Part shown: piece by piece, positions 54,625-64,000 of the stretch
Position numbering within the stretch: position 1 is the stretch's first letter
Layout of the letters: the number at the start of each line of letters is the position of its first letter
From: Dactylorhiza incarnata
Taxonomy: Eukaryota; Streptophyta; Magnoliopsida; Asparagales; Orchidaceae
Reading direction: 5' to 3'
DNA: 64,000 nt
Assembly: GCA_033032865.1 (NCBI GenBank)
Contig: JAWHQI010000121.1
Coordinates: forward strand, 6,138,001 to 6,202,000
The notes under the pieces: model-generated
Told to the model about the DNA's origin: nothing
Database searches by the model: none
What the model saw: only the letters and a program-made list of their open reading frames with translations
Translations under genes and position numbers: made by a program

Positions 54625-56079
54625 TGTTGTTTGTGGAACGAATACCTAGAGGGGGGGGGGGGGTTAGGTGTTTTTACCATTTTCAATAAGTTAGAGTGGT
54701 TAGCAGAATAAATCAATAGTACCACACACAAATAGAGAGCACAACACACTAAAACACACAGCGATCTATAGAGGTTCCTCAAGACTGGGTGTCTTGAGTA
54801 GTCCTCTGTCCCTCTGCGCCTACCCAGCGATCCGCTAGGCTCGGCAATCTCCACCAAAAACTTCAGGCCCGCAAGCCTTACAACACGGACCCGCAAGTCC
54901 AACAGCCTAGGCCCTCAAGCCCCTAATGCCCCCGAGCCCGCAAGCTCGACACTCAGGCCCTCAAGCCCTACAACCAGGACCCGCAAGTCCTAACATCCTA
55001 GGCCCGCAAGCCCCTAATGCCCCCAAGCCCTCAAGCTCGACAAATCGCACCCGCAAGTGCACTTCCCTAGCCCTCAAGCCTCGCAACCCTCCAGCCCTCA
55101 AGCTAGACAATATGGCCCGCAAGCCTTACAAGAAATAACAGAAATTAACTGTTTCTTCTGCCTGATGTTGATCGGCAACCTTGGCCTGATGAAGATCGGC
55201 CTCTTGAGTTTGAAGAAGAAGCTTCTGAATCGGATCTTGAAAGCACGATTCTTCTTCAAATCTTTCTTAGCCAGATGTGGATTGGCTTCTTAGCAGTCGA
55301 TGAGGATGACTGCTTCTTGTTATCTTCTTCTTTTTCTCCGCAAAGAATGATGTCCCTTAATCTTTTTGGCACAGCAGCGGGATTCTTTTTCACAAGTAAG
55401 ATGAACGCTCGAGAGAGTTTTCTAGGGCATTCTCGTTCCCTTTTATAGGACTGCTAGAACCCCAACGGTCTTCTGAGAAAAGATCTTTAGGTGTCAGATC
55501 AGCATCCCTTAACGGCACGCGCTCTCCATTAATTGTGACCACGCGCTGATTGGATAATCAGGCGGCGGAAATAAATGCTGACGGCGCGACAGCAACTTTT
55601 GATTCTGTCTCAACAATATTTTCATCGTTCTTACGTCATGGAGTATATCACGACGATATGTCTTTGTCGGTGCCTTGTGCTGTGCCAAGCCTTCAACTCT
55701 TCTTGCTTCAGTTTTTGATGCTCGTATGTCGACGATACGAGGCATACTGGTCTTCCTGCATATACGACGATATGTTGTACTTGTTTGTGTCGCTGAGACC
55801 TTCCTTCTTCTGTCTATCGTCGTAATCGCAGGGTTCTTTGACGACGATACTTCATTCTTCTCGATGACATACTGTACTTTGACAGTTGCTCTGCCCTTTG
55901 CCATGCTCATCATTCCGATGACAAACATACTCTGTCGAAGGCATCACCTGTACTTCTTGACGACACGCACTTATATTTTCCTGAGATTATGAACTAGAAT
56001 TGTGATCAAATACATAGTGAAGTATTCTTGATAAGATGACTTCTTCAAATCAGGAATCATGTGGGCATGATTCCCAACA
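54625..56079 (-). repeat. S2 5-prime LTR (1455 bp)
   Basis: Partner of 39117-40570. The U5 box has a longer G-tract (54650-54664). TATA box on the minus strand at 55440-55447. The CGACGATA/CGTCGT cluster lies at 55590-55965. Ends TTCCCAACA at 56079, then CCTCC. Confidence 0.93.
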
Positions 56080-56776
56080 CCTCCATATCCCCTTCCTATG
56101 AATGGAGGTCTTCCTTTGAAGACTGGCTCAGGGACAACTGAAGTATGTGCTGATGTAGGATCAGGAAGGAGCTGATCTGGAGGTGGAGAGAGTGGAGTAT
56201 CTACAAGGACCTGATCAGCAATCTTGACTGGAGATGGTGATGTTGTCGATTCTTCAGAAGAGATCATGAATTCTTGTACATCAGGGTTAGATAGCTCATT
56301 GCTCAAATTGTACTCTTGCAAACTCTTCAGATAGCCATTATCATCTAAGAGTAAATCAATCTCCCATGTATTGATGACTCCCCATGTGTTGAAGACAGAA
56401 TCCTTGGAGGAGAGAATATTACAGGTAGCAGAAGAAGCTTGGAAGTGATGGCTGGCTCTCCTTTAGAAACAAGAGACAAGGGGATAGTTGTAGTGTATAC
56501 TGAATCTTGAGGTGGCCTATTGGCACACTTCTCCCCCTGCTTTATATCATTGAGAAAGGATATAAAGAGATCATCAGGCACTACTGACAATCTTACTTCA
56601 ATATCAATGGCCTTTATTTGAGCTGTAAGATTCTGTAACCTTCTGTGTTGAGCATACAGCTTTCGATAGCAGTCTTTTGAGAAGTCAAGATATAGAGAGC
56701 TGAACTGAGACAGCAGTGTCTCTAAAGCTTGATCAACTGCTTCAATAAGGTCTATTTGATATAGCGAGAAAGCCAT
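56080..56776 (-). pseudogene. S4 3-prime ORF, proximal piece (env-like position)
   Basis: The ATG at 56776 opens MAFSLYQIDLIEAVDQAL, a mainly helical region through LFISFLNDIKQGEKC to about 56400. A frameshift then moves to the frame of VCKSLQEYNLSN-like sequence, an acidic Ser/Pro-rich segment and GRPPFIGRGYGG at the S2 edge. It resumes at 39116. Its place after gag and before the lost 3-prime LTR is where Sireviruses may carry an extra env-like ORF. I see no signal peptide or membrane segment, so an envelope role is unsupported. Confidence 0.55.
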
Positions 56777-57450
56777 CAACTACCTATGGCTACCTGCACG
56801 AAGAAATAAAGATAGAAGTAAAGAGGAAAATGAAAGAGAGCAACAGGGAGAGAATTCGAAAGCGTAATTAATTTGATGCCTAAGTTGCTTAAAAGAAGAT
56901 GATTTGTCGCAACTTAAGGTTGTAGTCGACGCACCGTTGAAAAAATTTGTATTCAGGGCGCCAAAATTTGTCGAGGCAGCTTCTAGATGCAACCCTGCGC
57001 GCGTCGATATATCAACTTTGCATCGATTAGTAATTGACGCACCTTTGAGATTGTTCAGCAATAATTAAGTCGATGCAGTCACGTCGACATTGTGTCGATT
57101 AGTAATCGACGTGACCTCGTATTTGATTAGCGACAATTAAGTCAACGCATGCATCGATATGAAGTCGACGGTGCGAAAAATTCCATTCGAATTATCTACT
57201 CTGATTTTCTCTCGAAGCTGTCATCGAGTAGAACTCGATGGTGCGTTAAAATCTATTCGACGCAACTCTGAATAAACAGGTCTATTTTCTTAGAAATTTC
57301 TTGCTGCTTTTCCCAACAATGATTTTTTATTGAAAATAGTATGTATACTATTATTTTCATGGACTATAAAGATAACATGGAAATTCAGAGAAGAAATCAC
57401 TCTCTTAGTTGGATTTAGTTCTTCCTTCCCCCTTCACTATCTCTTAGGAA
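56777..57450 (-). other. S4 non-coding stretch replacing pol
   Basis: Between the end of gag and the 3-prime ORF there is no protease, integrase or RT, so pol is deleted. Bases 56920-57260 are rich in GTCGAC, ATCGAT and TTCGACGCA motifs like those in the S4 LTR. A purine tract GTGAAGGGGGAAGG (minus strand) is near 57427-57440. Confidence 0.6.
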
Positions 57451-58266
57451 GGATCCTGCCTTATTTTGCACAAGTAGTTCAAACATTAGAAGGTGCCCAT
57501 GTTACCATGGGCGTTTTATGTTTACCATTATAAGGTGATATGAAAGAATAGAATGGTCTTTCATGATATCCTTTTGGATGGTAGAGAATTGGTTCACCAA
57601 ACCTATGCTTATTATCTTGGTAGATATACTAAATCTGCAGAGTGTCTAATGATTCTACTTTTTTACTTTACCCTTTTGATTTAAATTTATTGGTTTCCTT
57701 GAATTGTTTTTTCTCTAGAAGTCTCTTCTCACTATTAAAGGTAGTAATTTTATGAGGATTGTTATTATCTTTATCCTCAAATGTTGCACTCCTCTCACTT
57801 TTTTGATAGTCACTAGGTCCAATAAATCTAACTGGACTTTTCTAGGCAGGTCTACTAGGGACTTCTGTGCTAGTGGATGGCTCTATTCCGAAACCTAGGT
57901 GTCTAATTCTCATAGAGAGATTTTGTGTAATACCTTTAAGCTTTTGACTCCTCCCATTGAGTGAGTCTTCAAAGGCCTTTGCCTTTGTTAGCTCTTCGTT
58001 TAGTTTTTTATTTTCATTTCTTATCTAAATTAAATATGATTCCTTATTATGAATCTCTTCTATTAAATCCAGATTTCTAAAATATATCTCATCTTTCTTT
58101 AGGTTTTTTAGTTCTACCCTAATTGTTTCTATTTCTTTTTGTACCTTAAGATGATCATTGCTAAAATCTTTAAAATAAATTTTAAAATCATCAGAATCAA
58201 AATCAAAATTATCAAATAGTGATACCAGTTCTTCTTCATCATTTGAGGAGATCCCTAATGCCATCA
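57450..58266 (-). pseudogene. gag: S4 gag, C-terminal part
   Basis: An acidic start (MALGISSNDEEELVSLFDNF), a coiled coil (QKEIETIRVELKNLKKDEI) and, after several stops, a tail with YHPKGYHERPFYSFIS and VTWAPSNV, corresponding to the gag end of S1 (YHPQGYKDQPEMSFIS, VVWVKNN). Decay is advanced. Confidence 0.72.
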
Positions 58267-59344
58267 GGCAGGCAGCTTATGCAGCATTTCTTCATCACTT
58301 TCTGATGAAGAGGAGCTTAACTCTTCTTCTGAGTCACTCCAGGTTTCAATAATGAAACCTTTCCCTTTCTTCTTATTTTTCTTCCTGAAAGACTTCTTCT
58401 TCTTCTCCTTTTTGTTGCTGCTCCTATCCCTTTGTTCTTGTGGATACTCAGGAGCTATGTGCCCTGGATTGTTGCAGGAAAAGCATATCACTTCCTTCCT
58501 TTGAGTCTTATTAAACTTGGGTTTTGAGCTCCACCCTCTTCTTTTTGAGTCTTCTGTCTTGACCCAATTTTTGAATCTCCTTGCTAAGATACTGAACAAC
58601 TCCTCTTCAGGAGTGGAAGGCTCTCCTTCAGCAACCTTCAAGTCACGACTCCTTTGGATGGGAGTTGAGACTATCTCCTTAGCCTTTGTTTTAGCCATGC
58701 TCTTCAATAACATCTAATAAGATTTGAGATTTCCTAGCAAAGTATTAGTAGAGATCTCTCTATGGCCTATGGACTCTCTGATGACCCAGGATCCTTGAGT
58801 CCCATGAGCTTGGGAAGCACATGAGGATCTTATCATTGATTTTAGTCAGAGAAATCTCCTTTTCTAGACCTTTCAGCTCATTTATAATAATGTTGGATCT
58901 GTCATACATCTCAGCAACAGTTTCCTCGTCTTTCTTTTGAAAGTTCTCATATTGGGATATGAGAAGGGACTTTCTATACTTTCTTTCATCAGAACTTCCT
59001 TCTACAAGTCTAGAAAGATATTCCCAGATCTCTTTTGTTGATTGGCAGTCAGCTACTTTTTGGAAGATGTCATCTAACATGATGGAAACTAGAATGTTCA
59101 TAGCTTTGGCATCACATGACTTCTAATTCTTCTCAGTATCTGTCCACTCAGCACTGGGAACAAGTTCCTGTGTTGAAGATCCACTAGCATCTTTGTTGTA
59201 TGGGGTTGGAGGACCTGAAATAATGACATCAAAGATGTCTTCATCAATAGAGTTCATATAAATCTTTATTCTGGCCTTCCAGAGTGTAAACTTATAAAGA
59301 TTACACGCTAGTGGTCTTGTTGATGTATAGTCCTTAGAACTCAT
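58264..59344 (-). pseudogene. gag: S4 gag, N-terminal part with zinc knuckle
   Basis: The ATG at 59344 opens MSSKDYTSTRPLACNLYKFT, the counterpart of the S1 start. UBN2 blocks: LWKARIKIYMNSIDEDIFDV, MNILVSIMLDDIFQKVADC, EIWEYL, YRKSLLISQYENFQKKDE. A knuckle CFSCNNPGHIAPEY near 58440-58480 has Tyr for the last Cys. Stops and frameshifts lie near 59102-59122 and 58714-58760. Confidence 0.8.
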
Positions 59345-59428
59345 TTTTCTTTTGAAATAGTTTTATATAAAGAAATAAGAGTAGGAGATCTTTTGATCAA
59401 GGTGTTAACCTTTTAATGATCAACCTAG

Positions 59429-59440
59429 CTCTGATACCAA
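59429..59440 (-). other. S4 primer binding site
   Basis: The minus strand reads TTGGTATCAGAG, complementary to initiator tRNA-Met, next to the inner LTR edge. Confidence 0.85.
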
Positions 59441-59441
59441 T

Positions 59442-61181
59442 TAAAAGTGCACAATGTGCCTCTAAGTATTCACTAGAGGGGGGTGAATAGAGTTTTAAAA
59501 CTTTTATACTCTAAATGTGCATACATAATAAAAACTACTCTAACAATTATGCATTCAGCAATACCAACTCAGAATAATATAAGCATAGATAAACTGAAAA
59601 CAAAAAATAGTAAACTGGGCAGCACAGAAATACAATCACCGAGTCTTTTGATAAGGAGACTCTTAGAACTACTGAATCCTTTGAAGAGGGATTCTTAAAA
59701 ATATGGGTACTCCACTCTTCTACCACCCTGGTAGGAATGCACTAGCAGTGCCTGAGTATTTTGATAAGGAGACTCTTAGAACCACTGAGTCTTTTGATAA
59801 GGAGACTCTTAGAACCACTAAGTCTTTTGACAAGGAGACTCTTAGAACCACTGAGTCTTTTGATAAGGAGACTCTTAGAACCACTGAATCCTTTGAAGAG
59901 GGATTCTTAAAACTCTCTTATAGTTTGTAGAATAAGAATAATAAGAAGAGGAGAAGGAAGAGAATAGGATTCTTCAGTTAGAATCTTTCAACAACTTTTG
60001 CAAGTTGTTGCTTCTATCTACTTCAGGATCTGAATATGATGAACTCTTACTTAAGATAGTGATGGTTGCAAGGGTTATGAACTTTGATCCTGATGCTCTC
60101 TATACTTGTGTTGGCTTACTGCTGTAAGATGTAGAAGAAGAAGCAGCAAACTATTTTCCTGTACAGAGATGTAAGTAATTCCTCGGTTTTGTCTTAGGGC
60201 TGGAGAATGAATAAGAAGAAGACCGAATAATGAATTCATTCATTTTTCTCTTTATGCATCTGAATACTTATTCTCTATCAATTAGAGTTTGAATCTCTTT
60301 CCTCTTCTGGTCTATCCTTGGAAGGAATGTTTATTGGACAATAATGGTTTCATTCTATTTCTGTTCTCGACCCATCAAGACTGATTTGAATATCTTCCAA
60401 GAATATCATTGTTGTATCTCTGGAATACTCCATTCCTTTCTTGGCAATAAATGAGACGTTAGAGAACAGTCTTCAGCTTTGTAGACCTGCTAAAAAGGTA
60501 TTAGAAAAGACAGCAAAAAACATACTTTTTCTGACTGTATTCGACGTAGCATCGAATTGAATTTCTTTCTTATCGACGAGCCTCTGAGTTCTTATTGGAG
60601 TTGCTTCGAAATCCTTCTTAACTCTGAATGAACTCAGATGTCTACATAGCGTTGAATTGACTTCCTTCTTATCGACACACCTCTGAGTTTTTATTGAAGT
60701 GGATTTGAAATAGTTCACAGCTCTGAATGAACTCAGATGTCAACATTACGTCGAATACTTCTTGACGTATCCATCATGTTAGAATCTTGAACTTGGACTT
60801 CATCTTCTACGTTGAGTTGAAATAGAAGTTATGTCGACTACTAAGATGCCTTCGACTGGCTTGACCATCTACGTCGAATACATTTCAACGTTGCGTCGAC
60901 TTCACTTGTTACTCTGACAAATTGACTGAGTTACTTTGACTTCTATTCGAAGTGGCTTCGACTTCCAATCGAAGTTGCATCGACTTCTATTCGACGCAAG
61001 TTTTAACTCAACTGAATTCTTGCTTATCTTGACCTGGTCTTGACACTCTAAGGTGAGTGTGACAACCTAGGACATCTAATGACCATTTTACCCTTTCTAT
61101 ACAACATGGATAATAATCCTAGAGAGTAAAATCACCTATAGATAATTTGTTAAGTTAAATCAAAATAAGTTTTTCCCAACA
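59442..61181 (-). repeat. S4 5-prime LTR (about 1740 bp)
   Basis: The outer edge is TGTTGGGAAAA (61181). The inner edge is TTAAAAG where S1 has TTGAAAG, so the terminal CA of the element is TA, one G-to-A change. Contents: U5 box with six G (59474 on), four tandem 33-bp units GAGTCTTTTGATAAGGAGAC... (59751-59895) with related sequence at 59640-59690, and many ATCGA/TTCGAC motifs at 60540-61010. The open frame FDKETLRTTES through the repeats is a by-product. Confidence 0.82.
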
Positions 61182-61902
61182 CTCTTTCCCTTGGATTCGG
61201 TTCTATATTTCCTGGTAGTGCTCCTTGTTGATGCTCGGAGAACATTTTCGCTAGCTGCCACACTTGGTTCTCTAAATTTTTGATCGATCCTGTGAGGTTT
61301 CGGATGTTCGATTCATTTGTAGCAACATCATTTGCGAAGTCCTCTTCAAAGGGAAAGGGCTTTTGCTGTTGCAGTGGAAAACTGGGTGGATTAAAATTTA
61401 GTGGGGGAGTTAAGTTTAGAGGCTGATTAAGAGGTTGATTAATATTTATTGGACGATGAACATTTCCTTGGTTGCTCCATGAGAAATTTGGATGATTCCT
61501 ATAACCCACATTATAGTTGTTATTGTACGGAGCGGAGTTCGGGTTATAGGAAGTCTGATGTGGATTTCCCATGTAATCAACCTGTTCTTCAATTAAAATA
61601 TTATTAGCACAAGGAGGAGTGGCGGAGGAAGCAGACATCTCCGTCACTTGCTTAGTTAAGTACTCAGCTTGTAAAGCTAAATTAGAAGTATCGTCTATTT
61701 CAAAAATACGGGTTGGCTTATTAGGTCATGCTCGGTGCAAATTATATTGATATGCATTCATGGACCTTTCCTCAAAAATCTCTTGAGTGGCCTCCAGGGA
61801 CTTTTTATTTATGTACCATTGGCGGCTGCATCAAACATCTACTTTGTTTGGAAATTTAAGCCATTATAAAATATTTGTACTTGCTGCAAAGTAGGAAGTT
61901 CA
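61182..61902 (-). pseudogene. gag: Athila gag fragment, cut on both sides
   Basis: The minus strand reads LQQVQIFYNGLNFQTK (near 61840-61900), FDAAANGT, then YMGNPHQTSY, GYRNHPNFSWSNQGN, a Gln/Pro-rich stretch, LTGSIKNLENQVWQLAKMFS and PGNIEPNPRER at the S4 edge. This order is that of Athila gag. It has stops near 61720-61850. S4 cuts it at 61182 and S5 at 61902 (adjacent GTTCA). It is probably the other end of the Athila whose integrase tail is at 34561-35222. Confidence 0.78.
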
Positions 61903-63282
61903 TGTGGGAACATGCTTTCTGCATCTCTTAGTTTGACAATAACAAATCCTATTGTATTTGATCATACGTGTTTTGTGTTTATAGTATGCAGGATCCAGTG
62001 CTGTCAAATCTCCAGGAAAATATATTTTGGTGCTACTATCGCGCGGCGTTAGACCTACCGCTGGCGCTAGCTGAATGTGATGTGTTCGACTTACTGGTGG
62101 TCGACGAACTGAGTTTGACAAAATTCATATCCCAGCGTTCGACGAACTGCCTATCCCTGCGTCCGATGAAATGCATGATCTACCGCGGAGCATTAGCACT
62201 AACGTTGGCGCTATTGTCTGTTCGACGAATTGGAGATCGACAAATTAAGAAGCCTGGTCGACGAAGTTGGGTTCGAAGAACTACATGCTCTATCGCGGTG
62301 CGGTATGTCTACCGCCCGGCGGTAGCTTTTTGGAAACCTCCCATCTGCAGTTGATTGAGGGGAAAATTTGGAAGGAAATATTGACTGGAGTAATAATATC
62401 TCGCTATCATGCGGCGTTAGCGTTACCGCGACGCGCTAGGCTGCCACGATCAGAAGTTACCATAACTGCCAGGATCTGTGTGCGTGTCGTGTCACTACCG
62501 TGGGGCGGTAGGTCTAGCGCAGGCGGTAGCGGACGAATCTATTTAAAGAGCGGTGCCTCCTCCATTGTGGGTTGTTGTTGACGAACGAAGAAAAGCCTTA
62601 TTTTCAGAGCATTCGTGAGAGCCTTCAGAAGCAGCCCAAAGAACTCCTTTCAACGTTCGTGAATTCAAAAGGACTCGAAGACCGATTCGACCGCATCTAC
62701 ATCGACTTCAAGTTCTTCTTCTTGAGGGAGTCTTAGTTCTTGTTTTGTTTTAATTTTCAATTGTAACCCTTTTATCTTTTTTTTCGGTAGAGAAATTCGC
62801 CACAAGGCGACTAGGGCCTTGCGGGGACTAGGGGAAATTCGCCTCGTGTTGTCGACTAAGTCTAGGGTGTAGATCTAGGGAGTGCTTGAGGCCTTTCCGG
62901 TGAGGGAAGGGCTAGAGCAGCTTGAGGCCTTATCTGGGAAAGATAGGATAAAGCCAACCGGTCCTTAGGAGAAGGGTCGGTTTAGAAAACCAAAACAGTT
63001 TTCATTAGCCGCCTCTGTCCAAGCGTCATTGGGAAAAATTTTGTAATCATTTTTATTTCAAGTTAATGATAATGAAAATATGTTTGTTTTTCCATATCAG
63101 TTTTGTGCTCTGTGATTTTCATTGGTGTAACCTAAAAGTATTTTTCGCTGTCTCTAACGTCGAGCGGTAACACTACCGCTAGCGGTAGCAGCAGAGAATA
63201 AATTTTTCAAATAATCACGAAAATTTTAAAACCCTTATTCACCCCCCCCCCCCCACCCCTAAGGGCGCCTACAGATCCAACA
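61903..63282 (+). repeat. S5 5-prime LTR (1380 bp)
   Basis: Starts TGTGGGAACATGC (S3: TGTTGGAACATGG), ends AGATCCAACA. U3 carries both motif types seen in neighbours: GCGTTAG/GGCGGTAG-like GC-rich motifs (62038-62530) and GTTCGACGAA motifs (62085-62290). A TATA-like CTATTTAAAG is at 62539-62548. Hairpin-type CGCC...GGCG motifs recur near 62795-62850. Poly-C tract 63242-63254. Confidence 0.83.
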
Positions 63283-63284
63283 AG

Positions 63285-63296
63285 TGGTATCAGAGG
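63285..63296 (+). other. S5 primer binding site (initiator Met tRNA)
   Basis: TGGTATCAGAGG, two bases after the LTR end; eleven of twelve bases match the S3 site. Confidence 0.9.
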
Positions 63297-63331
63297 TAGG
63301 TTATTCCAATTCTGTCTAACAACCGGGAATA

Positions 63332-64000
63332 ATGGCGCTCCGTGATCTCGCTTTCCATGAGGGGCAGGGAATAAGTAGACCTCCGTTGTTTACCGGAACT
63401 GATTATAATTACTGGAGAACTAGTATGTGTTGTTTTCTGATAAACTTAGACCTAGATGTATGGGCATGTGTTGAAACTCCGTACACTTCTCCTTCATACA
63501 TTGTTGGAGAAGTAACCATTGAAAAACCTAGGGATAAATGGGACGATGAAGATAAGGCTAGGTGTAAGAATAATGTGAAAGCGATGAATGCTCTGTTCTG
63601 TGCTCTTGATAGGACTGGATTTAATAGAGTCAGTGCATGTGAATCTGCTTATGATATTTGGAACTTATTAGAAATAACGCATGAAGGTACCTCGCAGGTC
63701 AAAGATTCAAAACTATTCCAACTGGAATCTGAATTTGAAAGGTTCAGGATGGATCTGAATGAGGACGTCGACGCCATGTACACTCGATTCACCAAGATCG
63801 TCAATGCCTCAAAAATTCTTGGAAAAACATTTTCAAACGGCGACTTGGTGAGAAAGCTTCTTCGATCACTCCCACCAAAGTTCAATCCAAAGGTGACGGC
63901 GATTTCTGAATCGCATAATGTTAGGAGGCTTCAAATTGAGAGCCTCATTGGGAACCTAAAAACCCATGAGGTAGAACTCAAGATTCAAGAAGAGGTGTAC
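63332..64000 (+). CDS. gag: S5 gag, N-terminal 223 codons (runs off the window)
   Basis: The ATG at 63332 lies in the context CCGGGAATA shared with S3. The frame is open to the last base. It is a UBN2-type gag: PPLFTGTDYNYWRTSMCCFL, VKAMNALFCALDRTGFNRV, AYDIWNLLEITHEG, VKDSKLFQLESEFERFRMD, MYTRFTKIVNASKILGKTF, LVRKLLRSLPPKFNPKVTAI. This is the portion that in S3 is followed by a deletion; here the domain is complete. The zinc knuckle would lie further right. Confidence 0.9.
   Translation, partial: MALRDLAFHEGQGISRPPLFTGTDYNYWRTSMCCFLINLDLDVWACVETPYTSPSYIVGEVTIEKPRDKWDDEDKARCKNNVKAMNALFCALDRTGFNRVSACESAYDIWNLLEITHEGTSQVKDSKLFQLESEFERFRMDLNEDVDAMYTRFTKIVNASKILGKTFSNGDLVRKLLRSLPPKFNPKVTAISESHNVRRLQIESLIGNLKTHEVELKIQEEVY

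Larger units (their letters stand above)
39117..56079 (-). mobile_element. Sirevirus S2, complete with both LTRs, split by S3
   Basis: Minus-strand Copia element with LTRs at 39117-40570 and 54625-56079, primer binding site, gag, pol and several polypurine tracts. The target duplication is CCTCC (39112-39116 and 56080-56084). Removing S3 (43895-52178) leaves about 8.7 kb. Pol has one continuous frame interrupted only by stops. Gag has one frameshift. LTR similarity is high, with a length-variable G-tract and few other differences. Confidence 0.92.
39040..61181 (-). mobile_element. Sirevirus S4, decayed and split by S2 (and by Tat)
   Basis: Minus-strand Copia element: 5-prime LTR 59442-61181, primer binding site, gag (57450-59344), no pol, then a 3-prime ORF (56080-56776 continuing at 39040-39116 after the S2 insertion). 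Its 3-prime LTR is absent because the Tat insertion and a later deletion removed it. LTR and gag resemble S1. It is inserted into an Athila gag at 61182 (adjacent CTCTT would be the target copy). Confidence 0.7.
61903..64000 (+). mobile_element. Sirevirus S5, 5-prime end (continues past the window)
   Basis: Plus-strand Copia element with LTR 61903-63282, primer binding site and gag start. LTR ends, the U5 box with poly-C, and the leader up to the gag ATG match S3, so S5 is of the same family and could be its autonomous partner. No break is seen in the part present. Confidence 0.85.

Noticed and set aside
56345..56776. S4 3-prime ORF as a true envelope gene
   Set aside because: No signal peptide, transmembrane segment or fusion-type motif is visible; only its position is env-like.
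57330..57533. Small plus-strand ORF starting MKIVCILLFSWT with a hydrophobic start
   Set aside because: It is antisense to decayed S4 gag and has no homologous feature.
59703..59930. Open frame with repeats FDKETLRTTES
   Set aside because: It is the translation of 33-bp LTR repeats; the unit is a multiple of three, so it stays open by chance.

Overview
The window looks like nuclear DNA of a flowering plant, from a repeat-rich (probably heterochromatic) region. It consists almost entirely of LTR retrotransposons inserted into one another. The lineages I recognise are plant-specific: Sirevirus-type Copia (five copies, S1 to S5), an Angela/BARE-like Copia, another Copia of unassigned lineage, a Tekay/Del-like Gypsy, and Tat and Athila Gypsy fragments. 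Most Copia copies and the Tekay copy carry a primer binding site matching initiator methionine tRNA. I see no intact host gene, rRNA, tRNA or CRISPR array. The only non-retroelement candidates are a fragment resembling a BED zinc-finger exon (21156-21284) and a decayed two-exon coiled-coil gene (29752-30544).

Left part (1-21155). A Tekay-like Gypsy element (minus strand, 6762-21155) sits inside the BED-like exon. Its long 5-prime LTR was split by an Angela-like Copia (12734-20820, 5-bp duplication CGAAT). Its integrase was cut at 6762 by Sirevirus S1 (minus strand, continuing off the left edge). Between Tekay gag and protease there is a plausible 76-nt GT-AG intron.

Middle part (21285-39039). 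A 1.8-kb GAA-rich array punctuated by TTCTTAAGAA-type palindromes is followed by Copia element CopG (23480-29751), whose left LTR is truncated. CopG interrupts the coiled-coil gene. AT-rich Athila 3-prime sequence comes next (31441-34650), then a short Athila integrase end fused directly to a Tat reverse transcriptase. The rest of the Tat element, with its 5-prime LTR, runs to 39039.

Right part (39040-64000). Sirevirus S2 (39117-56079, CCTCC duplication) sits in the 3-prime ORF of decayed Sirevirus S4. S2 itself was split by S3 (43895-52178, plus strand, CCCTC duplication). S3 is non-autonomous: it has gag on the sense strand, no pol, and a 411-codon ORF on the antisense strand. S4 has its 5-prime LTR at 59442-61181 and is inserted in an Athila gag (61182-61902). 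The same Athila fragment is cut by S5 (plus strand, 61903 to the right edge), a close relative of S3 whose gag is open to the window end.

The parts fit one history. The Athila gag on the right and the Athila integrase end on the left are probably the two ends of one element. S4, Tat, S2 and S3 inserted in turn, and one large deletion later joined Tat RT to Athila integrase. Many in-frame stops are CAA, CAG or CGA codons changed by a single C-to-T step, as expected for methylated, silenced DNA.
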